Under the pieces are notes generated by a model. It did not search any database, was not told the origin of the DNA, and worked only from the letters and a program-made list of their open reading frames with translations. Below, one piece after another: positions 41,044 to 50,100 of a stretch of DNA of 64,000 nt (its first letter is position 1; the number at the start of each line of letters is the position of its first letter). The DNA is taken from contig DYBN01000049.1 of assembly GCA_019418605.1 (NCBI GenBank), positions 43,646 through 107,645 on the forward strand. The letters run 5' to 3'. This DNA is from Sutterella sp. (GTDB lineage: Bacteria; Pseudomonadota; Gammaproteobacteria; Burkholderiales; Burkholderiaceae_F). A program made the translations under genes and the position numbers.

Positions 41044-42594
41044 TTAGTGGTCTTCAATCCTCTGATAGGACTTGGTCTTGTCGCCCAGATAGTGGAGCAA
41101 AAACGTCATCACGACGAGAGACCCGAAGGCCGCGGCAAGCGACAGCGGCAGGCTGCCGCCCGAGACGCCCGCCACGAGGTAGCCGAAGGCCGCGCAGCCC
41201 GCCGCCACAACGGCATAGGGAATCTGCGTGGAGACGTGCTCCATGTGGTTGCACTGGGCTCCGGCCGACGAAAGAATCGTCGTATCCGAAATGGGCGAGC
41301 AGTGATCGCCAAAGACCGACCCCGCCAGCGTTGCCGAGAGCACAACCACCGTAAGCGACGGGTCAAGGGCCTGAATGATCGGCACCACGATCGGAATCAG
41401 AATGCCGAACGTGCCCCAGGCCGTGCCCATGGAAAAGGAAAGGAAGGCCGCAAGGCAAAAGACGATGGCCGGCAGAAACATCGCGCTCATCCCGGAGCTC
41501 GTGACGACCTGCTCCATGAACGCGGGCGTTGAGAGCAGATCGCGGCACACGCCCGAGAGCGTCCAGGCAAGAATGAGGATGATGTTTGCCGGCAGCATGA
41601 GCTTCATGCCTTCAACCGAGCCCGCGGCAAAGTCGGCAAAGCTCATGAGCTTGCGGGGCACGTACATCAGCAGCGCCACGATGAGCGCGCCAAAGGAGGC
41701 AAAGACAAGCGAAATCGACGCCGACGAGTTGCCGATCGCCGCCTGGAAGGTGTGGTACTTGGCGTCTTCGCCCCAGTAGCCGCCCGTGTACATGAGCGCG
41801 AGCACCGCAAAGATCATGAGCGCAAACAAAGGCACGAGCATGTCCCAGAGCGTGCCGCGCGGGTTGTAGCGCAGCTCCTCGGCCTTCTGCACGGGCCCTT
41901 CAGTGGCCATGCCCTTGACGGCGCGGTACTCGGCGCGGCGCATCGGACCGAAGTCGAGGTTGGTAAAGCAGATGAAAAACACCATGAAAAGCGACAGCAG
42001 CGCATAAAAGTTCCACGGGATCGTGGCGATGAACGCGCCGATGTCGCTTTCAAAGGCGCCGGTGTCCTTGAGGCTTGACCCCACGGCGGCGGCCCACGAC
42101 GAGATGGGCGCGATGATGCACACGGGCGCGGCCGTGCTGTCGATGATGTAGGCAAGCTTGGCGCGGCTCACCTTGTAGAAGTCCGTGATGGGGCGCATGA
42201 CCGTGCCCACGGTCAGGCAGTTGAAGTAGTCGTCGATGAAGATCGCGATCCCAAGCCCCGTGGTTGCCGCCAGAGACGAGCGGCGCCCCTTGATGACGCG
42301 CGTGGAGGCCTTTCCGTAGGCGATCGTGCCGCCCGAAAGGCTGATGAGGTACACGAGCGCCCCCAGAAGCGAGCAGAAGATGAGAATGTTGAAGTCGACC
42401 TTCTTTGCCATGAGCGAGAAGGCCGTCTCAAGCGTTCCCATGAGAATGTTGGCGTCGGTGCCGCAGGCGTAGATGAGCGTGCCGGTGAAGATGCCCACGA
42501 GCAGCGACGAGAAGACTTCCTTGGTCAAGAGCGCCAGACCGATGGCTACGATCGGCGGCAGAATGGACCACCATTGGGCGGCATAAGGTTCCAT
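41044..42594 (-). CDS. NhaC family sodium/proton antiporter
   Basis: Inner-membrane antiporter of 516 residues with 11-12 hydrophobic segments. Signature parts: TKEVFSSLLVGIFTGTLIYA, GLGIAIFIDDYFNCLTVGTVMRPITDFYKVSRAKLAYIIDSTAAPVCIIAPISSW (with acidic and Ser/Thr residues in the cation path), GTAWGTFGILIPIVVPI, and SVFGDHCSPISDTTILSSAGA. Family members exchange sodium for protons or, in some cases, malate and lactate, so the exact ions are not certain. The ATG has a clear ribosome-binding site (AAGGAAC, spacing 4) that is the last of four GGAAC copies in the leader. Confidence 0.93.
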   Translation of the reverse strand: MEPYAAQWWSILPPIVAIGLALLTKEVFSSLLVGIFTGTLIYACGTDANILMGTLETAFSLMAKKVDFNILIFCSLLGALVYLISLSGGTIAYGKASTRVIKGRRSSLAATTGLGIAIFIDDYFNCLTVGTVMRPITDFYKVSRAKLAYIIDSTAAPVCIIAPISSWAAAVGSSLKDTGAFESDIGAFIATIPWNFYALLSLFMVFFICFTNLDFGPMRRAEYRAVKGMATEGPVQKAEELRYNPRGTLWDMLVPLFALMIFAVLALMYTGGYWGEDAKYHTFQAAIGNSSASISLVFASFGALIVALLMYVPRKLMSFADFAAGSVEGMKLMLPANIILILAWTLSGVCRDLLSTPAFMEQVVTSSGMSAMFLPAIVFCLAAFLSFSMGTAWGTFGILIPIVVPIIQALDPSLTVVVLSATLAGSVFGDHCSPISDTTILSSAGAQCNHMEHVSTQIPYAVVAAGCAAFGYLVAGVSGGSLPLSLAAAFGSLVVMTFLLHYLGDKTKSYQRIEDH

Positions 42595-42598
42595 GACT

Positions 42599-42735
42599 GT
42601 TCCTTGCGGTTCCTTTTTGGGTTCCTGTTGGGTTCCGTTTTAATTTCCTTTGGGCGCCTTGGGCGCGGGCTTCCGGGCCCTTGCAGTCCCGTGAGCTTGC
42701 GCCCGGGCTGCTGTTGTTTTTTCTCTTTTTTGTTT
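42599..42735 (-). promoter_or_regulatory. Structured leader of nhaC with four GGAAC copies
   Basis: In the minus-strand leader, GGGCGC can pair with either of two downstream GCGCCC-type arms (42660-42717), giving alternative folds. Four GGAAC copies follow at 10-12 base spacing (42632-42636, 42621-42625, 42609-42613, 42599-42603), the last being the ribosome-binding site. Confidence 0.35.
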
Positions 42736-42791
42736 TTTGACTGCGGCGGCGCCTGCGGCAAAAGCAGCCGGCGCCGTTTAAAAAAGGGTGT

Positions 42792-43079
42792 TTAGGCGCT
42801 GCGGCCCGCCAAAAGCGCGTCAAGTCCGCGACCGAGCTTGAGTCGGGCGGCCTTGCGCTCGAGCAACTCCCGGGTTTCGCCGCGGGCCGCGTTGACGACG
42901 ATGCAGCCCTCGATCGGGCACAGGGCCTGGCAGCGCGGCGACTCGTAGCTGCCCACGCACTCGGTGCAGCGCCCCTGCCGGATCTGATAGTGCTCCTCGC
43001 CCATCACGATCGCCTCGTTGGGGCACTCGGGCTCGCAGACGTCGCAGTTGATGCACTCGTCGGTAATGATCAAAGACAC
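42792..43079 (-). CDS. YfhL-type ferredoxin, 2[4Fe-4S]
   Basis: Small electron carrier of 95 residues with two cysteine motifs: CINCDVCEPECPNEAI (first cluster plus CP) and CTECVGSYESPRCQALCPIEGCI (second, with the 8-residue insertion between the second and third cysteines that marks the YfhL/Alvin group). The C-terminal 35 residues are Arg/Leu-rich and variable. The gene follows coaD by 77 bp on the same strand, as coaD-ferredoxin is commonly arranged in this lineage. Its redox partner is not apparent. Confidence 0.93.
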   Translation of the reverse strand: MSLIITDECINCDVCEPECPNEAIVMGEEHYQIRQGRCTECVGSYESPRCQALCPIEGCIVVNAARGETRELLERKAARLKLGRGLDALLAGRSA

Positions 43080-43156
43080 GGTGTTGTTGTTCCTTAGCTG
43101 CTTTAATACAAAGTTCCGCTCTGCGTGAAAAAGCGGCTTTTTTGGCGTTCTTTTCC

Positions 43157-43639
43157 TTAGCGGCGCTCAAATTTGGCGTTGAGCCGCTCCAAGGCCAGGG
43201 GCGAGACAAACTTCGAAACATCGCCTCCCATGGAGGCGATTTCGCGCACGAAGCTGCCGCTTACAAACTGATGCTCAAGCGCGGGCATCAAAAACACGGT
43301 CTCGGCCTCGGGCGCGAGTTCCCTATTCATGCCCGCAAGCTGAAACTCATACTCAAAGTCGCTCACCGCCCGCACGCCGCGCACGATGACGCGCACGCCG
43401 TGCTCGCGCACCACGTCGCACAAAAGTCCCTCGTAGCCGATGACCGTGACGCCCGCCTTGCCGCGGGTGAGTTCGCGCGCCAGATCAAGTCTTTCTTCAA
43501 AGGAAAAAAGAGGGTTTTTGCGCGCGCTCCTGGCCACCGCCAGAATCACTTCGCCAAAAAGCGAGAGCGCTCTCTCAAGCACGTCCTCGTGCCCGAGCGT
43601 CATCGGGTCAAACGTCCCCGGGTAGATGGCCTGAACCAT
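43157..43639 (-). CDS. coaD: Phosphopantetheine adenylyltransferase
   Basis: Fourth step of coenzyme A synthesis: joins ATP and 4'-phosphopantetheine. It is 160 residues, as usual (E. coli 159). YPGTFDPMTLGHEDVLERAL contains the nucleotidyltransferase T-x-G-H motif, followed by LAVARSARKNPLFSFEERLDLAREL, VRGVRAVSDFEYEFQLAGMNREL and FLMPALEHQFVSGSFVREIASMGGDV. All are the conserved CoaD elements. It is the promoter-proximal gene of coaD-ferredoxin. Upstream there is a 234-bp gap and then the autotransporter, not rsmD as in related genomes. Confidence 0.97.
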   Translation of the reverse strand: MVQAIYPGTFDPMTLGHEDVLERALSLFGEVILAVARSARKNPLFSFEERLDLARELTRGKAGVTVIGYEGLLCDVVREHGVRVIVRGVRAVSDFEYEFQLAGMNRELAPEAETVFLMPALEHQFVSGSFVREIASMGGDVSKFVSPLALERLNAKFERR

Positions 43640-43829
43640 GGCTGCGTCTGGAAAGCGTTGCGCCTGCCTCTTGTGCGGGCAAACGAAAAAGAATGGGAAA
43701 ACCGCAGGAGCGGCTTTCTTTTTTGGAGCCGTTTATTTTAACAACCCCGCCCGCGCGGCATCGAGGGCTCCACGGCCCTCGCATACGATTTTAGATTCGG
43801 TTTGCCTGGCCTTCCCCATTCCTGGCGAC

Positions 43830-43866
43830 CAAGGAAAGGGGCGGGCTCCATGCTGAAGTCCGCCCC
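43830..43866 (-). terminator. Candidate terminator of the autotransporter gene
   Basis: On the minus strand GGGGCGG (43860-43866) and CCGCCCC (43838-43844) with extra pairs inside form a stem 8 bp after the stop, followed by TTTCCTT. Confidence 0.5.
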
Positions 43867-43873
43867 GCAACCG

Positions 43874-46661
43874 TCAAAACGCGTAGCGATATCCGGCTTT
43901 CAAGTACTGCGCTACATAGTCTCCGTTACCGGCCGAAACGCCGTAGTAGAGACTGAACGCGTGCGATTCCCCGACCGAGCCGGTAAGTCCGAACTTTGCC
44001 GAATAGACGACGCTGCTCGCTATCCTTGTATCGATCATGTCTTCGGCCGTGCTTCCCACAAGACCTACACGGTTCTCAACCGACTTGTCGCCTGCCATGG
44101 GCGCAATTTCAAGATCGAGATAAGGCATGAAATCTAGGCCGCCCGCCGTCGCGAAGGCATTCGAGAATGCAACGCCGAAGGGGAAAGCCACAAGGTTTGC
44201 GGTTTCGCCGCGGTAGTCGAAGCCGCCGGCGCTGAAGTCGTCCAAGTCAATGTGCGTCCACCGCACGCCGATATGCGGCGTTGCGACGTAGCCGGCACCG
44301 ATTTCAAATGCTCTCTCAAGCCGGGCGGACGCAACAATGGCCGACACGTCAGGCTCGCCCTTGAAGCCGCTCTGCGAAATGTCGTTCTTCGTCTGCAGCC
44401 AGCCGACCGAACCGATTACGTTGAAGATGCCGGCGTCCCAAGCTCCGTAAAGGTGCACTCCCCAATAGTCGACCTCGTTCTTTGTTCCAGACGCGGCAGC
44501 CTGACCGCGAACGGAGCCCGTGCCGAAACTCAATGCCGCACCCACTACGCCGCCGTCGAGGGCATAGTCTGCGCCCAGCATGCCGCCGGCGAGATCGCTC
44601 TTGAAACCGTAGCTGCCTGCGCCAGCCTTGAATTCATGCGCCCGGCTGAACGACCCGTTAAGATCGACCCAAAGGTTCGCACGACCCGGTTCAAAATCCT
44701 TGGTTGCGAAGGCGGCCCCGTGCCGCATGATGGATTCGTCGGCCATTACGGATGCGTTAAGCGCCGCTATTTGGGCGCCGCCGGCGGCGCCCATGAGTGC
44801 AATGCGATTGAGCATCTTCCCGGACGCTGCTGTCGTGTAGGAATCAGACGTAAGTGCAATGATCCGATCAGCACCGGTGCCCGTTGCCCCCGAAAGCGCC
44901 GCCTCAACGACGTTCGGCATCAGCAGGCCGCTCCCAAAGACGTCCTCAGCAGACTTCTTGACAAGGCGGTTCCCGACAACTTCAGTGAGGAGATTGTCGG
45001 TTTCGAATACATAGCCCTCGGGCGCTTCGGTGCCGGAAGTTTCAAACACCACCGTCCCGCCCTCAACGCGCGCAGAATTCACCAACCGAACGACTGAGGT
45101 CGATTCGGCAGAGGCATGGTCAACCGTCACGAGCGGGGAACGGCCGTCGTAGCCCTCGGCAGCAACGATGACAAGCGTTCCGTCAGCCAGAAGATCAAGC
45201 GAACTGCCCGAAGCAGCCGCGTCTGCCTGAGCGTCGGAGCCGACTATGTAGCGGCCTTCGAGCGTTGTGCCTGCATAAAGGACAAGCGCTGCGGCGTCTT
45301 CGTCGGTCGTGTAGGACTCGGCCTCCGTTCGGCTCATGCCGAGACCGGCAGTGCCGATGATGAGCAGATCACCCGTGAATTCGCGCCAGTCGCCGTTGAA
45401 GCCGACTCCGGCATCCGTGGCAATCGACACGACTCCGGCCCCGCCGAGCGCACTGCTTGCATTAACGTCCGTATTGCCAAGAAGCGAAATGCGGGCTTCT
45501 TCACCTGCATAAATGCCGACTGCGATCGAATCGTCCCGACTCGCGGTTGCGGTAACCGTGCCGCCGCCGTATTCGAGTTCTCCGCCGTCCGCGTAGATGC
45601 CGACGGCAACGTCAGAGCCCGTCGCCTGGATGTCGCCGGCGCCTTTGCGGAGCAGCTCCGAACCTGCGTCTGCATACAGTCCGTATGCTGCGCCGTTACC
45701 GCTGGTGCTCGTTGCGGAAACATCAATCAATCCGTTTCCGACGGTGACGCGCGAGCGATTGCCGCTGTAGATGCCAACCGTTTCAGCAATCCCTGCAGCC
45801 GCCTGTGATTTCGCATGAATTTCAGTATCGGCCAGCGTTACCTCGTTGACGGGGGCCCCGTCATCCTGATTGCTGTTCACGCCGCGTGCCGTGGAACTGC
45901 TGTTTGAATCCGTTGATGTATTAATGGCCGAGAGCGTAATGACCAGCGCCTCGGTGGAAGAAATCGTGTTGCCCCGATCGGAGTGGCTTTCTGCAGAAAT
46001 GCCGAAAGCCTGCGCTGCATACCCATCGTTCTCGGCAACTGCTTTGATGGTGCCGCTCGCTATCGTGACATCTCCGCCGTTGTTCGTGATAACGCCTTGA
46101 GCTACCGCTACATAGGCGTTGTCGCCGTGAGCGGCGACATCAATTTCAAGAGAGGCGACATCTTCAGTCACGCCCCAAGTGTTGTAGATCCCGTTGGCAT
46201 AGACCGATTGGTTGCCGTTCGTGTTGGTTCCGGTGACGTCGATGTTGATCCTGAGATTGTCAGTACGGACGGTGTAAAGCTCCTCCTCGTTACCAACCCA
46301 CACATAGAGACCGTTTTTCGTGTAGACAAAATCACCACTCGAGACAGTGGCGTTGAGCGAGATGTCGCCTTCAATCGTCAGATCGGAGCCCCATTGACCG
46401 CCAACCACATAATTTGGGTAGGTCGTGCTGCCGTCAATGACGTCGCCGTCTTGGAAGTGGTAGACGAAGCCCTCTTCGGCACTGCCCGTACGGATGGCCT
46501 CGAATGCCGTGCCGTCTGAGTCACTTGCCTTGAGCGGCCCTTCGTACTGAACTGCAGCAGCGGGTAAAGCGGCGAAGGCCGCTAAAACTGCAAGAAAAAG
46601 AGTTTTAGTGGGGAGGGGGGGGGGTTTGTGGTGCGCGATTGATGGGGTTTGAACTTGGCAT
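43874..46661 (-). CDS. Classical (type Va) autotransporter adhesin-like protein, phase-variable; out of frame in this sequence
   Basis: Surface protein with a beta-helix passenger and a C-terminal outer-membrane barrel. A perfect ribosome-binding site (AAAGGAGG, spacing 5) precedes ATG 46661. The frame runs MPSSNPINRAPQ, then meets ten C residues (46615-46624). As sequenced it stops after 18 codons. With nine C the frame enters a signal peptide (about KTLFLAVLAAFAALPAAA) and continues for roughly 928 residues. The body open from 46408 to 43874 (844 residues) has repeated turns such as VAVGIYADGGELEYGGGTV and GIYAGEEARISLLGNTDVNAS. A barrel of about 260 residues follows, ending AGYRYAF with the terminal Phe typical of barrels. 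Base composition is visibly lower in GC than its neighbours. The target of binding is unknown. Confidence 0.85.
46615..46624 (-). repeat. Homopolymeric C(10) tract in the autotransporter signal region
   Basis: Ten G on the plus strand, ten C on the coding strand, followed on the coding strand by a T and four more C. It lies 36 bp into the coding sequence. Slippage by one base decides whether the main reading frame is entered. Confidence 0.95.
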
Positions 46662-46982
46662 GACTACCTCCTTTGAGACTTACGGCACTGCGGCTCGGTC
46701 ACGGCGGTGAGTTTTACGACTGTCTCTTTACCGGGCTATTCAGCGCGGGCCAAAAGATGCCGAAAGACTGCCGAAACTTGATGGGGCATAGCAACACTAT
46801 CACGGAAAAAGACCCGGATTTTCTTGGGCTCCTGGCTTGGGGCGAAGTTTTTAGGGAGGCTTATGCGTTAGCTGTGCGAGAGCTCTTCCAACGCGGGCAA
46901 CTTGCAGGCGGTCCGTAGTCTGCCTTCATGCCGCTCTTTGCGCCGGTCTCCTCGCCAATCACTGCAAAAGGAGGCCGATAGA
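46662..46982. other. Divergent intergenic region between the autotransporter and the helicase
   Basis: The region holds the autotransporter ribosome-binding site at its left end and the ribosome-binding site of the small ORF at its right end. An 81-codon frame from TTG 46673 to 46918 on plus has no ribosome-binding site and no recognisable family, so I do not call it. No clear sigma-70 promoter is visible. Confidence 0.4.
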
Positions 46983-47159
46983 ATGTCTGTCCCGCGCGCG
47001 GGAGAACGCCTGGCCGGCGCTACCGAAACGCATTTTCTTTACTTGCCGCCCCGCCGGACCGCACGGCCCGAAATCCCCCCTGCGTTCCATTCTGACCGAT
47101 CCTTGATTTCGTTCTTTCAGGGCGAAAAACAACACCTCCAAATGAAGAGAGCTTTTTAA
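46983..47159 (+). CDS. Small ORF (58 residues) coupled to the SNF2 helicase gene
   Basis: ATG 46983 has a near-perfect ribosome-binding site (AAAAGGAGG, spacing 8). The frame ends with TAA at 47157-47159 that overlaps the helicase ATG by one base (TAATG), the usual sign of translational coupling. The product is basic and Arg/Pro-rich (PPRRTARPEIPPAF, ending QMKRAF). I know no family for it. It may be a leader peptide that sets helicase translation or a small partner protein; a non-coding explanation remains possible. Confidence 0.4.
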   Translation: MSVPRAGERLAGATETHFLYLPPRRTARPEIPPAFHSDRSLISFFQGEKQHLQMKRAF

Positions 47160-50100
47160 TGGCAAAGCGCAAGACGTACGGAAACACATGGTGGGGCGCC
47201 GCATGGCTTGCGGCCATTTCCAACGTTCCCAATGAAAACCGGCTCGGCCGCGGCCGCAGCTACTATCAGTCGGGCCGCGTGCGGCAGGCTAGCTTTGACA
47301 CGAGCACCCTGCGTCTGACGGCGCTCGTTGACGGCAGCGCCTACTACCCCTACGAGGTGAGCTTTTCCTTTGATCCCCTGAAGAACGACCAAAAAGAGCG
47401 CCTTCTTGCCGCCGTGCGCGAAGACCCGGAACTCGTGGCCGAAATTCTCGACGGCAACCTGCCGCCGCAGCTTCTGGATCTGTGCCGCAGCCGGAAAATC
47501 GAGCTCTTCCCCACAAGGTGGCAGCACCTGCACCCGCAGTGCTCGTGCCCGGATTCCTCGCCCTTTTGCAAGCACATCGCCGCGCTTTTTTATCTGCTGC
47601 TCGATCAAATCGACGGCAACCCGTTTCTTGTCTTCCTCACCCGCGGCGTCGACCTCAAGGCGGAGATGAAAAAAGCGGGCGTCGACATCACCCGCGTCGA
47701 AAAGGAAAAGCCGCGCACGCCCTCGGAAATCCTCTCTTCGCTCACGGCGGGCAGAGCGCCGATTGCCGCGCTCTCCGAAGAGGAGGCGCTCGCGCGGCTG
47801 CGCCGCATCGACTTAAGCGCCCTGCCCGACATGTCGGAAGTGCTCGCGCGGCTTCTTCCCGCGCGCTTTCGCCCTTCAACGCCCGAAGACCAGGCGCGCA
47901 TCATCAAGAGCATGTTGAGGAAAGCGTCCGCGTTTGCGCACGCCGTGCCGCTTGAGTCCGTTGTCAGAGCACTGCAGGAAAAGGCTGACGAAGGAAAAGA
48001 GCAGACAAGCGCCGCCCTGCTCGAGTTGTGCGAGGCGGCCGGCTTCAAGCAAAAACTAATCGCTGAAAACGCACGCATCACGCCCGTTTTTGACTGCCGT
48101 CACGGCATCGACCCTGTCATCGGGCTCAAGCTTGCCTACAAGCGCCCCCGCGCCCGCAAGGAGACGCTTGAAGTGGTGCCTGAAAAGCTGCAGGGCGCCC
48201 TTGCCCGGACGGCGTGCTCCATCCCTGCCCGCATTCTCTTTGATCTCGCGCCCGAGACGGAGTGCTTTGAAGCGCTCGCACGAGCAGCCTGCGCCCTTCT
48301 TGCCGCGCGCGCCGTCACCCCCGTGCCGATGCTGCGCGAAAAAGCCGAAGAAGGCGCCTGCCCGCGCATCTGGTGGATGCCCATGATGCGAGAGCCCCGC
48401 ACGGCCCGCCTGATTGACGACCTTGCCCGCGGCGCCGGCCCCTGGCTTGCGTCGCTTTTGACGCCCGCTTCGCTTGAAGCGGCTTTGCTTGAAGCCGACG
48501 ACCCGCGGTTTGCGCAGAAAGCCGTCGTCTGGATGCTCACGGCGCTCTTGTCAAACTTCATGGCCGGGGCAAACGGCGACATTCTCAAGTCAAGCGACAG
48601 CCCCGCGCCCCAAACCGTCATTGCGGCCGCCCTCGACGTGAGCTCTTTGGACGGCCGGACGCCGCAAGTCTTTGCCGAGGCCATCACGCGCTACTTTCGC
48701 GCCTTTCTCATTGCAGACGGCTACCCCTGGCGGCCGGTTCTCACCGCGCGCTCGCACGCCACGGGCGTCAAGCTCAATTTCGGCATTCTGGCGCGCGAGG
48801 TCACGGGCGATGCGCTTGCCGCAATCGAAGCCGACGAAACCAAAGACGAAACAGAGGCGGCCGAGGCCGGGCAGGCGCAGTCCTCGGCTGGGCAGCACGC
48901 ACCGCTTGATTTGCGCCGTCCTGTGATGCTCAGGCGCCTTCTCACCGATGAAGCCTGCAGCGCCGATTGCTTTGCGGTCTTGAGCGTCATCAAGACGCTC
49001 TCGGAGGCCTATCCGATTCTTGAGCGCATCCCGGCAAGCCGCGGCAAGCCCGTTACGCTCACTCCGGGCGAATTAAAGGAGTTTCTCTTTGAGGCCGCGC
49101 CCGTTTTGATGGTGCTTGGCGTCACGGTGATGCTGCCGCAGTCCTTGAAACACCTCGTCACCCCGCGCCTTGCGGCCTCGGTGAGCGCGGGCAAGAGCAA
49201 GGGCGGCGCCATTTTGGGCAAGGACGCGCTCTCGCGCTTTGACTGGCAGGCGGCTCTGGGAGACAAAAAGCTCACGCTCGAAGAGCTCGAGGCGCTCGCG
49301 GCCCACGCCGGAGAAGTCGTGCGCATGGGCGAAGACTTCGTCTACATCGAGGGCGATGCGCTTGCAAAAATCATCGACGCCGTCAAAAACCAGCCGCAGC
49401 CCACGTACCTTGAAAAGATGCGCGCCGCTCTCATGGGAGAGTACGAAGGGGCGCAGGTGACGCTCTCCGACGAGCTCAAGGAAAAGTTAAAGGGCATGAC
49501 GCAGGTCGCCGACGTTGCGCCTCCGGCGGGGCTTGCCGCAGTGCTTCGGCCCTATCAGCAGCGCGGCTTCTCGTGGCTTATGAAAAACCTCAGGCTCGGG
49601 CTTGGCGCACTTATTGCCGACGACATGGGGCTTGGGAAAACCCTGCAGGTGATTGCGGCGCTGACGGCCCTGAAGGAAGACGGGGCGCTCTCGCGCAGCA
49701 AGGTGCTCGTCGTTGTTCCCACGACGCTTCTTACCAACTGGCAGCGCGAGCTCGCCAAGTTTTCTCCCTCGCTGACGGTGGGCCTCTACCACGGCCCCGA
49801 TCGGGCGCTGCCGCCAAAGGAGAGCGCCCCCGACGTGACGCTCACGAGCTACGGCACGCTCAGGCGCGACGCCGAGGCGCTTGCCGCCTACGGCTGGCGT
49901 CTGCTGGTGCTCGACGAGGCGCAGGCCGTCAAGAATTCGAGCACCTCGCAAAGCGTCGCCGTTCGCGCGCTCAAAGCTCCGCAGACGATCGCCATGACGG
50001 GCACGCCCGTTGAAAACCGCCTGCTTGAGTACTGGTCGATTTTTGAGGCCGTACAGCCGCGCCTTCTGGGCTCGATCAAGGATTTCACGCGCACCTTCGC

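Noticed and set aside
43874..46408. Autotransporter as a pseudogene
   Set aside because: Apart from the C tract there is no stop or frameshift in more than 840 codons, and start signals are perfect, which fits phase variation better than decay.
46673..46918. 81-codon frame in the autotransporter-helicase gap
   Set aside because: TTG start without a ribosome-binding site and no recognisable family; the next frame has a much better signal.
47156..47608. Minus-strand frame overlapping the helicase start
   Set aside because: No ribosome-binding site, opposite to a strongly supported gene, and composition typical of shadow frames.
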